Shown in pieces: positions 49,066 through 57,291 of a DNA stretch of 64,000 nt. How positions within the stretch are numbered: position 1 is the first letter of the stretch; every line of letters starts with the position of its first letter. A program made the translations under genes and the position numbers. Under the pieces are notes generated by a model. That model made no database searches. It was given only the letters and a program-made list of their open reading frames with translations, and was not told the origin of the DNA. The DNA comes from an uncultured Oscillospiraceae bacterium (lineage in GTDB: Bacteria > Bacillota > Clostridia > Oscillospirales > Oscillospiraceae), in NCBI GenBank assembly GCA_910584835.1, contig CAJUEG010000001.1:53447-117446 (forward strand), in the 5' to 3' direction.

Positions 49066-49869
49066 ATGGTAAATTGGTCGTTGAAAAAATCCTATGACTG
49101 CCGGGACCTGGCGGAAATTGTCCGAATTCTGCGCCATCCGGGCGGCTGCCCCTGGGACCAGGAACAGACCCACCAGTCTATCCGCCGCAATTTTTTGGAG
49201 GAGGCCTACGAGGCAGCCGAGGCCATTGACCGGGGCGACACGGACGGCCTGAAAGAAGAGCTGGGGGATGTGCTTCTCCAGGTCTACTTCCACACCTCCA
49301 TTGAGGAGGACGCGGGGCGCTTTACCCTGGACGACGTGGCGGACAGGGTGTGCAAAAAGCTCATCTACCGGCATCCCCACGTGTTCGGCGACGTGAGCGT
49401 CAGCTCCACCGGCGAGGTTTTGTCCAACTGGGAGGAGCTGAAGCGGAAGGAGAAGGGCCAGGCCACCCAGGCCGACGCGCTGGACGCGGTGGCCCGCACC
49501 CTGCCGGCGCTGTGGCGGGCGGAAAAGGTGCAAAGGAAGGCGGTGCGCGCCGGGGCCCCCTGGAACGGATGGGACGCCGTCATGGACAAGCTGTCCGAGG
49601 AGCTGGAGGAGATCAGGGCGGCCCGGTCCGGGGAGGGCGACTTGGCCGAGGAGCTGGGCGACCTGCTGTTCGTCACGGTGTGCGCCTGCGCCGAGGCGGG
49701 GGTGGATCCGGAACAGGCCCTCCACGCCAACGTTGATAAGGATATCGCCCGGTTCCGCCGGGTGGAGGAGCTGGCAGCCGGGCAGGGAAAAGCCATGGAT
49801 GAGCTGTCCCGGGAGGAGTTCCTGGACCTGTGGGCCCAGGCAAAGGACCAGCTGAAGTGGGCCCGTTGA
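49066..49869 (+). CDS. mazG: MazG nucleoside triphosphate pyrophosphohydrolase
   Basis: A 267-residue all-alpha NTP pyrophosphatase with two MazG domains. Domain 1 has RHPGGCPWDQEQTHQSIRRN and the metal-binding EEAYEAAEAI with EELGDVLLQV. Domain 2 has GWDAVMDKLSEELEEIR and EELGDLLFVTV. It clears non-canonical NTPs. The B. subtilis YabN protein has an extra N-terminal methylase domain, absent here. AGGTGA lies just before the ATG. HU and rqcP follow on the same strand. Confidence 0.95.
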   Translation: MVNWSLKKSYDCRDLAEIVRILRHPGGCPWDQEQTHQSIRRNFLEEAYEAAEAIDRGDTDGLKEELGDVLLQVYFHTSIEEDAGRFTLDDVADRVCKKLIYRHPHVFGDVSVSSTGEVLSNWEELKRKEKGQATQADALDAVARTLPALWRAEKVQRKAVRAGAPWNGWDAVMDKLSEELEEIRAARSGEGDLAEELGDLLFVTVCACAEAGVDPEQALHANVDKDIARFRRVEELAAGQGKAMDELSREEFLDLWAQAKDQLKWAR

Positions 49870-49885
49870 GACGACTTACTGCGCC

Positions 49886-49915
49886 ACGCCGCGCTTGTAA
49901 GTATATACGCGGCGT
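49886..49915 (+). other. Hairpin between mazG and hup
   Basis: ACGCCGCG (49886-49893) and CGCGGCGT (49908-49915) form an 8-bp stem over a 14-nt A+T-rich loop (GTAAGTATATA). The loop could hold a -10-like box for hup. No T run follows. Confidence 0.4.
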
Positions 49916-49956
49916 TGCCGCAAAAGAAATTTGATGTTCAGGAGGAAATTTGAGAC

Positions 49957-50232
49957 ATGAATAAAACCGAACTGATCGCCGCTGTGGCGGAGAAGACCGG
50001 CCTGTCCAAGAAGGACAGCGACGCCGCCGTGGCCGCCGTGGTGGACGTGATCACCGAGTCCCTGGTGCAGGGCGAGAAGGTGCAGCTGGTGGGCTTCGGC
50101 TCCTTTGAGGTGAAGAGCCGCTCCGCCCGCATGGGCCGCAACCCCCACACCAAGGAGCAGATCGAGATTCCCGCCTCCAAGGTGCCTGTGTTCAAGGCCG
50201 GCAAGGCGCTGAAGGATACGGTGGCGCAGTAA
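49957..50232 (+). CDS. hup: DNA-binding protein HU
   Basis: A 91-residue histone-like protein: MNKTELIAAVAEKTGLSKKD, VQLVGFGSFEVKSRSARMGR, NPHTKEQIEIPASKVPVFKA and GKALKD. Full family length and signature. It bends and compacts DNA. AGGAGGAAATTTGAGAC precedes the ATG. In clostridia it often sits between mazG and rqcP, as here. Confidence 0.97.
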   Translation: MNKTELIAAVAEKTGLSKKDSDAAVAAVVDVITESLVQGEKVQLVGFGSFEVKSRSARMGRNPHTKEQIEIPASKVPVFKAGKALKDTVAQ

Positions 50233-50242
50233 TAGACCATCA

Positions 50243-50268
50243 ATTCCCACCCCGCTAGGGGTGGGAAT
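50243..50268 (+). other. Hairpin between hup and rqcP
   Basis: ATTCCCACCCC (50243-50253) pairs perfectly with GGGGTGGGAAT (50258-50268), loop GCTA, 20 nt before the rqcP start and without a T run. It may damp read-through or set a processing end so that HU is made in excess of RqcP. Confidence 0.5.
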
Positions 50269-50288
50269 CCTGTTATGGAGGGCTGTTT

Positions 50289-50528
50289 ATGAGGTTGGAC
50301 AAATGGCTGAAGGTGTCCCGGCTCATCAAGCGCCGGGCGGTGGCCAACGAGGCCTGCGACGCCGGGCGGGTGAGCGCCAACGGCCGGCCGGTAAAGGCGT
50401 CCTACGATGTGAAAGAGGGGGACGTGCTGGAGCTGAAATTCGGGGAAAAGCTCATCCGGGTGGAGGTGCTCTCCGTGGCCGACATCGTGGGCAAGGCCGG
50501 GGCGGAGGCCATGTACCGCCAGCTGTAA
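50289..50528 (+). CDS. rqcP: S4-domain protein RqcP (YabO-like), ribosome quality control
   Basis: A 79-residue RNA-binding protein with one S4 domain: MRLDKWLKVSRLIKRRAVAN, then ACDAGRVSANGRPVKASYDV and a short acidic end. In Bacillus, RqcP binds stalled 50S subunits with RqcH and promotes alanine tailing. TGGAGGG precedes the ATG. Its place after flippase, mazG and hup matches the conserved neighbourhood and separates it from Hsp15. Confidence 0.93.
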   Translation: MRLDKWLKVSRLIKRRAVANEACDAGRVSANGRPVKASYDVKEGDVLELKFGEKLIRVEVLSVADIVGKAGAEAMYRQL

Positions 50529-50537
50529 AAGATGCGA

Positions 50538-50574
50538 AACGCGCCGGGGGCTTACAGTCCCCGGCGCGTTTTTC
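50538..50574. terminator. Terminator between rqcP and pcrA
   Basis: AACGCGCCGGGG (50538-50549) pairs perfectly with CCCCGGCGCGTT (50559-50570), followed by TTTC on the plus strand. The genes converge here. Confidence 0.85.
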
Positions 50575-50578
50575 GGCG

Positions 50579-53092
50579 CTACAGCTTTTTCATGTGCTGG
50601 GCGGTGAATTTCAGCATCAGCCGCTTGGTGCCCACCCCGTCGAAGGCGATCTCCAGCAGGGTATCCCCCCCCACCTTCTGGGTGGACAGCACCATACCCC
50701 GGCCAAAGGCCTTGTGCTCCAGCATATCCCCCTTCCGATAGTCGGGCAGGGCGGGGCCGGGGTCGGACAGGGCGGACTGGAACACGGGCCGGGAGGGGGC
50801 GGCTTTCTGGGGCCTGGGCGGGGTGCAGGAGGCGCGGCGCTGGCCGCCGCCATAGGCGCTCTGAGTTACGCCGCCCTGGCGGTAGGGCTCCCGGTAGGTG
50901 GACACCCGTGGGGTCTGGTCGAACTCGTCCCAGTCCCCGCCCATGGGGGCGTCCCCCGCCGGGGCGGGGGCCAGGTAGGACCGCCCGGACTGGTCCAGCA
51001 GCTCCGCCGGGATCTCCCCGGCGAACCGGGAGGGCCGGTTGGTGCTGGTGCGGCCAAAGAGCATCCGCTGGCCCGCGCAGGTGAGGTACAGCCGCTCCTT
51101 GGCCCTTGTGAGGGCCACGTAGCACAGCCGCCGCTCCTCCTCCATCTCCTCCGCCTCGCCGATGGCCCGGATGCCGGGGAAGATGCCCTCCTCCATCCCC
51201 ACCACGAACACCGTGGGGAACTCCAGCCCCTTGGCGGAGTGCATGGTCATCATCACCACCGCGTCCTCGTCGGGGTCGTGGCTGTCCAGGTCGGTGTACA
51301 GGGCGATCTCGTCCAGAAAGCCCGCCAGGGAGGGCTCCCCCTCGGCGTTCTCCATGTAGCCGTTGATGGAGGTGAGCAGCTCCCGGACGTTTTCCAGCCG
51401 GGTGCGGCTTTCTATGTCGTTTTTCATCTGGAGCATGGCGGCGTAGCCGGTGCGGGCCACCACCTCCTCATAGAAATCGGGCAGGTCCATGGTGCGGGAC
51501 AGGGCGGTGAGCTCCTCCAGTATGGCGGCAAACTGCCCCAGCTTTGCGGCGGGCTTTTGCAGCTCCGGGTAGGCGGAGGGGTTGGACACCACGTCCCACA
51601 GGGACAGGCCCTCCCGCAGGGCGATGTCCCGGGCCCTTTCCACCGTGGCCTGGCCGATGCCCCGGGGGGGATTGTTGATGATGCGGGTCAGGCGCAGGTC
51701 GTCCGCGTGGTTGTGGATGGCGCACAGGTAGGCCAGCATGTCCTTGACCTCGGCCCGGTCAAAGAACCGGGTGCCGCCGATGACCTTATAGGGGATGCCG
51801 CTGCGCTTGAAGGCCACCTCCAGCTGGTTGGACTGGGCGTTCATCCGGTAGAGGATGGCATGGGTGTTCCACTTCTCCCCCGCCCGGTAGTCCTCCATCA
51901 GCTTGTCCGCCACAAACCGGGCCTCGTCGTTCTCGTTCATGGCGGTGTAGAGCTGCACCTTCTCCCCCTCCCTGCCCGCCGTCCACAGCTCCTTGCCCTT
52001 GCGGCCCTGATTGTGGCGGATGACGGCGTTGGCGGCGGCCAGGATGCTCTTGGTGGAGCGGTAGTTCTGTTCCAGGCGGATGGTGCGGCAGCCCTTGTAC
52101 TGGTCCTCAAAGGAGAGGATGTTCTCGATGGTGGCCCCCCGGAAGCGGTAGATGGACTGGTCGTCGTCCCCCACCACGCAGATGTTCTCCCGCCCTCCGG
52201 CCAGCAGGGAGGAGAGCAGGTATTGCAGGTTGTTGGTGTCCTGGTACTCGTCGATGAGGACGTAGCGGAATTTTTTCTGGTAGTAGTCCAAAACGTCGCC
52301 GTGCTCCTGGAGCAGCCGGACGGTGTGGAGGATGATGTCGTCAAAGTCCAGCGCCCCCGCCTCCCACAGCCGCTTCTCATACGCGGTGTAGAGCTGGGCG
52401 ATCTTTTGCAGCCGGAAATCGCCGGACGCCTGGCACTCCCGGGCAAAATCCGCCGCCAGCTGGAGCTTGTCCTTGGCCCGGGAAATCGCGGCCAGCACCG
52501 AGCGGGCGGGGAACTGCTTGTCGTCGAAGTTCAGCTCCTTGATGCAGTCCTTCATCACCCGCTGGGAGTCGTCGGTGTCATAGATGGTGAAGGAGGAGGG
52601 GAAGCCCAGCTTCTCAATGTCCCGGCGGAGGATGCGCACGCAGGCGGAGTGGAAGGTGGACGCCCACACGTCCCGGGCGGAGGGGCCCAGCATCTTTTCC
52701 AGACGGGCCTTCAGCTCCCCGGCGGCCTTGTTGGTAAAGGTGATGGCGATGATGGTCCAGGGGGCGGCGGGGTCCACCGCGCACAGCCGGTCGGCCTGGA
52801 GCCGCCCCTCCTTGGAGGGGTGGGCGGCGTAGTCCCGGAGAAAGGATAAGTCGTCCCCGGTCACCCATTCGGGCACCTCCAGGCAGTCCGAGCCCCGGCC
52901 GTAGCGGATGAGGTTGGCCACCCGGTGGATGAGCACGGTGGTCTTGCCCGACCCCGCCCCCGCCAGCAGCAGCAGGGGACCCTCGGTGGCCAGCACGGCC
53001 TTTCGCTGCTCGGGGTTGAGGTTTTGATAGTTTTGGCCGATGACCTCCCGGCGGAGGCGGCAGAATTCCAGCGACTGTTCCGGCGTCAGCAT
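50579..53092 (-). CDS. pcrA: ATP-dependent DNA helicase PcrA/UvrD
   Basis: An 837-residue superfamily 1A helicase. Motifs are Q-motif LNPEQRKAV, Walker A AGAGSGKTT, TFTNKAAGELK, the DEYQDTN box, GDDDQSIYRFRGA, LEQNYRST and VALTRAKERLYLT, with C-terminal repeats ending in a KGDMLEHKAFGRGMVL domain. It is about 90 residues longer than typical PcrA, partly in a low-complexity stretch near 690-760. The start at 53092 follows AAAAGGA. The in-frame ATG at 53125 overlaps the promoter -10 and is rejected. Confidence 0.93.
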   Translation of the reverse strand: MLTPEQSLEFCRLRREVIGQNYQNLNPEQRKAVLATEGPLLLLAGAGSGKTTVLIHRVANLIRYGRGSDCLEVPEWVTGDDLSFLRDYAAHPSKEGRLQADRLCAVDPAAPWTIIAITFTNKAAGELKARLEKMLGPSARDVWASTFHSACVRILRRDIEKLGFPSSFTIYDTDDSQRVMKDCIKELNFDDKQFPARSVLAAISRAKDKLQLAADFARECQASGDFRLQKIAQLYTAYEKRLWEAGALDFDDIILHTVRLLQEHGDVLDYYQKKFRYVLIDEYQDTNNLQYLLSSLLAGGRENICVVGDDDQSIYRFRGATIENILSFEDQYKGCRTIRLEQNYRSTKSILAAANAVIRHNQGRKGKELWTAGREGEKVQLYTAMNENDEARFVADKLMEDYRAGEKWNTHAILYRMNAQSNQLEVAFKRSGIPYKVIGGTRFFDRAEVKDMLAYLCAIHNHADDLRLTRIINNPPRGIGQATVERARDIALREGLSLWDVVSNPSAYPELQKPAAKLGQFAAILEELTALSRTMDLPDFYEEVVARTGYAAMLQMKNDIESRTRLENVRELLTSINGYMENAEGEPSLAGFLDEIALYTDLDSHDPDEDAVVMMTMHSAKGLEFPTVFVVGMEEGIFPGIRAIGEAEEMEEERRLCYVALTRAKERLYLTCAGQRMLFGRTSTNRPSRFAGEIPAELLDQSGRSYLAPAPAGDAPMGGDWDEFDQTPRVSTYREPYRQGGVTQSAYGGGQRRASCTPPRPQKAAPSRPVFQSALSDPGPALPDYRKGDMLEHKAFGRGMVLSTQKVGGDTLLEIAFDGVGTKRLMLKFTAQHMKKL

Positions 53093-53123
53093 AGGTATCA
53101 GATCCTTTTCGTCAAGTAGAGAC

Positions 53124-53132
53124 ATTATACCA
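53124..53132 (-). promoter_or_regulatory. Extended -10 promoter of pcrA
   Basis: TGGTATAAT on the minus strand (53132-53124), 31 bp before the chosen start. No convincing -35 is present, as is common for extended -10 promoters. Confidence 0.6.
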
Positions 53133-53195
53133 GACCGCGGGGGAAAAGTACAGAGGCGTTCTGCTGCCAAAGGGATGCGGCGTGATATAATCAAA

Positions 53196-53244
53196 TCCAG
53201 CGTGTTTCACACGCTGGAACGCCGGGGCCACAGACCCCGGCGTT
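53196..53244 (-). terminator. Two adjacent hairpins after the ferritin-like gene
   Basis: TCCAGCGTGT/ACACGCTGGA (53196-53205, 53209-53218) and AACGCCGGGG/CCCCGGCGTT (53218-53227, 53235-53244). On the minus strand the second hairpin met is followed by ATTTGATT, a weak T tract. Confidence 0.6.
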
Positions 53245-53266
53245 CTCCTCTTTCCCGGCTAAGTAA

Positions 53267-54040
53267 TCACACGCTCTGCTCCAGCAGCGCCCGCAGCCGG
53301 CGGCACCGCTGCTGGCAGGCGTCGGCCAGTTCGCCGTACATCTCCAGCATATCCGGGTCCTCCCAGTCGTCGGCGGCCAGCCGGAAGGCGGTCTCCTGGC
53401 GCTGTTCCGCCTGGTGGCGGCTGCGCAGCGCCCCCCAGTAGGACGGGATGGCAGGCGCGCCCAGCATCTCGGTGGGCCAGTAGCGCAGCCCGGTGAGCAG
53501 AAAATAGGCCGCCGACAGCTTCCGGGCGTGGCTGTGCAGCTCCCCGGCCAGGCTGTTCAGCGCCCTGGCGTCCGTCCCCCGGGCCCGGCGGGCCAGGTGG
53601 CGGTAGAACTGCCAGCCCTCCAGCGCGTCCATCACGTGGCGGCGCAGGCGGGCGGCCCGGTCGTCGCCGCCCTGGGGCTCCTCCCAGAGGGGGGGCAGGT
53701 CGCCGCCCCAATTGCCGCCGTTCTGGGGCGGCAGGCCCTGGGTGGGCGGGCAGGTCTTGGTGGGGGGCTCCGGGGCGGGAGCCTCCTCCATCGGGGGGGC
53801 TTCCGGGGGGGACGGCGGCTGGACCGGGGGGACGGCGTCCCCGCCGGGCCGGCAGGACTGGGGCAGGCCGCCCCCGTCCTGGCGCAGCAGGTCCTTCAAA
53901 CACTCACAGGATACGTCTCCACCGCCGACGGGGCCGGGCTGGATGGGGCTGCTGTCCTCCGACCTCCCCGCCATCACCCGCTGCCACACCCGCTGGAACA
54001 CCTCCTGATCTTTCAGTGCGCATGGAATCATGTCTTCCAT
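53267..54040 (-). CDS. Hypothetical protein with proline-rich linker and helical, possibly ferritin-like, C-terminal domain
   Basis: A 257-residue soluble protein. Residues 1-60 include MEDMIPCALKDQEVFQRVWQ and a CEC pair; 65-125 are very rich in Pro, Glu and Gly. From about 130 an all-helical domain follows (LRRHVMDALEGWQFYRHLAR, LNSLAGELHSHARKLSAAYF, RQETAFRLAADDWEDPDMLE). Spaced E/H/Y residues recall rubrerythrin/ferritin-like or spore-coat helical bundles, but no complete di-iron motif can be shown. GGAGG lies 11 nt before 54040. The function is unknown. Confidence 0.6.
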   Translation of the reverse strand: MEDMIPCALKDQEVFQRVWQRVMAGRSEDSSPIQPGPVGGGDVSCECLKDLLRQDGGGLPQSCRPGGDAVPPVQPPSPPEAPPMEEAPAPEPPTKTCPPTQGLPPQNGGNWGGDLPPLWEEPQGGDDRAARLRRHVMDALEGWQFYRHLARRARGTDARALNSLAGELHSHARKLSAAYFLLTGLRYWPTEMLGAPAIPSYWGALRSRHQAEQRQETAFRLAADDWEDPDMLEMYGELADACQQRCRRLRALLEQSV

Positions 54041-54097
54041 GTGGTAAAACACCTCCTTTGCCCCACATTCTATGTGGGAAGGGAGGGCTTTGCCAAT

Positions 54098-54730
54098 CTA
54101 TCGGGAGAGGACCTCCTCAAAGGAGCGGATATAGCGGGCGCACACCGCCTTCAGCTCCTCCTGGCGGCCCGCGTAATAGGCGTCGTACACCCCTACGGCG
54201 GTCATGCCCGCCCGGGCGGCGGTGGTGCAGTTGTCCGGGCTGTCGTCAAAGAGGACGCAGTCCTTCAAGGGGACGCCCAGCAGGCCGCTCAGCTCCACAA
54301 AGCACCGGGGGTCGCGTTTTTCCAGGCCGATCTCCTCGGCAAAGACGATACGGTCGAACAGCTGCGTCAGCTGGAACCGTTCCAGCGCCGCCCGGCACAG
54401 GGCGGGACGGCAGGCGGTGAACACGGCCATGGGGAGGCCTTGGGCGCTGCACTGGCGCAAAAACGCCTCAACTCCCGGCTTGAGCTGGACCTGCTCCCGG
54501 TAATGACGGTCCGCCATGGCGGTCCACTCCGCCATGATATCCTCCGGGGACTCGGGCAGATGGTAATAATCCTTGGTGAATTGGGCGGCGAGGGGGAGAA
54601 TGGACCGCTCCACCACCCGCTGGTATTCCTGGGTATGGGGCAGGCCCCGGCGGGCCAGGAATTCCCGGTCCACGTCCAGCCAGATACCGTTGGTGTCGGT
54701 GATGGTGCCGTCCAGATCAAATATGTACAT
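54098..54730 (-). CDS. HAD family hydrolase
   Basis: A 210-residue phosphatase-like protein with all HAD motifs: nucleophile motif FDLDGTITDT (4-13), threonine in VFTACRP near 105, lysine in EIGLEKRDP near 137 and the acidic DDSPDNC near 160. A helical cap inserted after motif I (about 15-85) places it in the subfamily I phosphoglycolate-phosphatase-like group. AAGGAGCTGA precedes the ATG. It has its own promoter (54758-54786); the substrate is unknown. Confidence 0.88.
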   Translation of the reverse strand: MYIFDLDGTITDTNGIWLDVDREFLARRGLPHTQEYQRVVERSILPLAAQFTKDYYHLPESPEDIMAEWTAMADRHYREQVQLKPGVEAFLRQCSAQGLPMAVFTACRPALCRAALERFQLTQLFDRIVFAEEIGLEKRDPRCFVELSGLLGVPLKDCVLFDDSPDNCTTAARAGMTAVGVYDAYYAGRQEELKAVCARYIRSFEEVLSR

Positions 54731-54757
54731 CAGATCAGCTCCTTAGTCAGTTCTCTC

Positions 54758-54786
54758 AGCATATCAGACCGGGGCTGTTTTGACAA
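54758..54786 (-). promoter_or_regulatory. Promoter of the HAD hydrolase gene
   Basis: On the minus strand TTGTCA (54786-54781), 17 bp, TATGCT (54763-54758). Confidence 0.7.
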
Positions 54787-54813
54787 GCCCCGCCACAAAT
54801 TTCCTCCGCCGCG

Positions 54814-54842
54814 TTGACTTGTCCACTCTTTGCGGATAAAAT
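54814..54842 (+). promoter_or_regulatory. Promoter of the comEC operon
   Basis: TTGACT (54814-54819), 17 bp, TAAAAT (54837-54842), divergent from the HAD gene promoter. Confidence 0.75.
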
Positions 54843-54873
54843 AGAAAGCAGCGTTTGGGAAGGGGGCGGCGGT

Positions 54874-57291
54874 GTGCGGAAACTGGCCTGGTTTTCTGCG
54901 GGCTTCGGGGCCGCCTGCCTGTGGGCGTGTTATTTTGAGACCGGGGCGGCGGCTGTCCTCGTCTCCGCCGCCCTGCTTGGGTTGGCGCTGGCGGTGTGGC
55001 TGGCCGCCCGGCCCGGGCGGAACGAGCACCCCATCCTGCTGCGCAGGCCCAAGGACAAAGGGCCGCTGTCCCGGCATGCGCGCTATCAGATTTCCCGGCG
55101 GGCGGCGGCGCTGTGCCTGGGCGGGGTGGCGGCGCTGGGATGGGCCTGGGCATACTTTGCCCTGTTCCGGGCTCCGGCGGAGGACCTGGTGGGAGAGGAC
55201 GCCGCGATTTCCGGCCAGGTGTCCTCCTATCCCGTGCCCACCTCCATCGGCGGGTGGTCGGTGACCGTCCGCCTGGACGGCGGCTTTTTCGCGCCGGACG
55301 CCCTGGCCTACGGCCCGGAGGACTGGGGCGGGCTGAAGCCGGGGGACAGGATTTCCTGTAACGCCCGGGTGCGGCCCTCCGCCCGCGCCTACGGCGACGA
55401 GACCACCTACTACACCGCCAAAGGGGTGTACCTGCTGGCCTACTGCAGGGGAGAGGCGGAGGTTGAGGCCGCCCGGCGGGTCCCCCTCCGGCACTGGCCC
55501 GCCCTGTGCGCCCACAAGCTCAAGGAGGGGATTTACGCCGCCTTTGACGGCACCGCCGCCCCCATCGCGGCGGCGGTCACCCTGGGGGACAGGGGCGGGC
55601 TGGAGGAGACGCTGCACTCCGCCCTCAACCGGGCGGGGCTGATGCACGCCGCGGCGGTGTCCGGCTTTCACATCTCCTTCCTGGTGGGGCTGGGGCTCCT
55701 GCTGTGCGGGAACAACCGGAAAACCGCCCTGGCCATGGTCCCCATGCTGCTGTTTTACGCGCTGATGGCGGGAGGCACGCCGTCGGCGCTCCGGGCGGTT
55801 ATCATGCAGTGCGCCCTGCTGGCGGCGCCCCTGGCGGGGAGGGAGGGGGACGGGCCGTCGGCGCTGGGCGCGGCGCTGCTGGTGCTGCTCCTTCAAAATC
55901 CCTTTGCAGCCGCCAGCGTGGGATTGCAGCTGTCCTTTGCCTCGGTGGCGGGCATACTTCTTGTGACGGAGCCGCTGTTCAGCCGGATGTACCGCCCGCT
56001 GAAAGGGAGGCGTCCGCCCAAGGAGAGGATGCTCCCGGCGCTGCTGTGGAGGGCAGGGCGGGCGGCGCTGGCCAGCGCGGCGACCTCCCTGGGGGCCATG
56101 CTGTTCACCGTCCCCCTCATCGCGCTGTATTTCGGGCAGATCCTGGTTTTGTCGCCCCTGTCCAACGTGCTGGCGCTGTGGGCGCTGTCCCTGATGATGG
56201 CGTGCGCTCTGGTTCTGGGGACGCTGGCGGTGCTTTTCCCCGGCCCGGCCGCGGCGCTGGGGGCGGCGGCCAGCCTGCCGGGGCACTACGCCCGGTGGAT
56301 GGCGCTGCTGCTGGGGCGGTTCCCCTTTGCCTCGCTGTCGGCGGACAATCCATACTGCCTGATCTGGCTGGCGGGGGTGTACCTGGCGCTGCTGGCGGCA
56401 GTCCTGGGAAAGGAACGGCCCCGCCGGCCCCTGGCCTGCGCGGGGGCGCTGGTTCTGCTGCTGTGCGCCGCCGTCGGGCTGGGCCGGCTGGAGGCGGAGC
56501 GCGCCGATTTGACAATCACCGCCCTGGACGTGGGCCAGGGATCGTCCACCGCGCTGATGTCCGGGGGAAGGGCGGCGCTGGTGGACTGCGGCGGGGACGG
56601 CCCCCGCAGCGCCGGGGACAGGGCGGCGGACTACTTCGCCGCCATGGGCCGCACCCGTCTGGATGTGCTGGTCCTCACCCACTTTGACGCGGACCATTTC
56701 AATGGGGTGGAACAGCTCTTTTACCGCATGAGGGTGGACAGGGTGGCGGTTCCGGCGGGGGATACGGACCCGGACGGCCTGGCCCGCCTGCGGTCGCTGA
56801 CCCGGGCGGAGGGGGCGGAGGTGATTTTGGTGGACGAGACCAGAACCTTCTCCCTGGGGGAGGCGTCGCTGACCCTGTTCCCGCCCCTGGGCGGGGGGAC
56901 CTCCAACGAGTCGGGGCTGTTTGCCCTTTGCACCCATGGGGACTTCGACGTGCTCATCACCGGGGACGCCGACGCCTTTGTGGAGAAAATGCTGGTGAAG
57001 TACCGGCCCATTCCGGACATCGAGGTGCTGGTGGCGGGCCACCACGGCTCTAAAAGCTCCAGCTGCGAGGCGTTTCTCCGGGCGGTGTCGCCCGAGCTGG
57101 CCCTTGTCTCCGCCGGGGCCAACAACTCCTACGGCCACCCGGCCCAGGAGGCGCTGGACCGTCTGGAGGCGGTGGGGGCGCAGGTCTGCCGCACCGATGA
57201 GGCGGGCTCCGTCACCGTCCGGGTGCGGGGCGGGCGGATGGGAATCTACACGACGAAAGGGGGCGGTCTCCATGCCGCCGAAGCGGGATAA
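54874..57291 (+). CDS. comEC: DNA internalization-related competence protein ComEC/Rec2
   Basis: An 805-residue membrane protein forming the channel for imported single-stranded DNA. Two N-terminal helices, then an OB-like DUF4131 region (about 90-200), the Competence domain with HAAAVSGFHISFLVGLGLLL near 255, multiple helices to about 540, and a C-terminal metallo-beta-lactamase-like domain with LTHFDADHFNG near 605 and VAGHHGSKSSS near 720. The GTG at 54874 follows GGGAAGGGGG; an upstream TTG is the -35 box. Its end overlaps holA by 20 nt. Confidence 0.92.
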   Translation: MRKLAWFSAGFGAACLWACYFETGAAAVLVSAALLGLALAVWLAARPGRNEHPILLRRPKDKGPLSRHARYQISRRAAALCLGGVAALGWAWAYFALFRAPAEDLVGEDAAISGQVSSYPVPTSIGGWSVTVRLDGGFFAPDALAYGPEDWGGLKPGDRISCNARVRPSARAYGDETTYYTAKGVYLLAYCRGEAEVEAARRVPLRHWPALCAHKLKEGIYAAFDGTAAPIAAAVTLGDRGGLEETLHSALNRAGLMHAAAVSGFHISFLVGLGLLLCGNNRKTALAMVPMLLFYALMAGGTPSALRAVIMQCALLAAPLAGREGDGPSALGAALLVLLLQNPFAAASVGLQLSFASVAGILLVTEPLFSRMYRPLKGRRPPKERMLPALLWRAGRAALASAATSLGAMLFTVPLIALYFGQILVLSPLSNVLALWALSLMMACALVLGTLAVLFPGPAAALGAAASLPGHYARWMALLLGRFPFASLSADNPYCLIWLAGVYLALLAAVLGKERPRRPLACAGALVLLLCAAVGLGRLEAERADLTITALDVGQGSSTALMSGGRAALVDCGGDGPRSAGDRAADYFAAMGRTRLDVLVLTHFDADHFNGVEQLFYRMRVDRVAVPAGDTDPDGLARLRSLTRAEGAEVILVDETRTFSLGEASLTLFPPLGGGTSNESGLFALCTHGDFDVLITGDADAFVEKMLVKYRPIPDIEVLVAGHHGSKSSSCEAFLRAVSPELALVSAGANNSYGHPAQEALDRLEAVGAQVCRTDEAGSVTVRVRGGRMGIYTTKGGGLHAAEAG

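Noticed and set aside
53093..53125. Upstream ATG (53125) as the pcrA start
   Set aside because: The ATG is part of the TATAAT -10 box and has no ribosome site; 53092 follows AAAAGGA.
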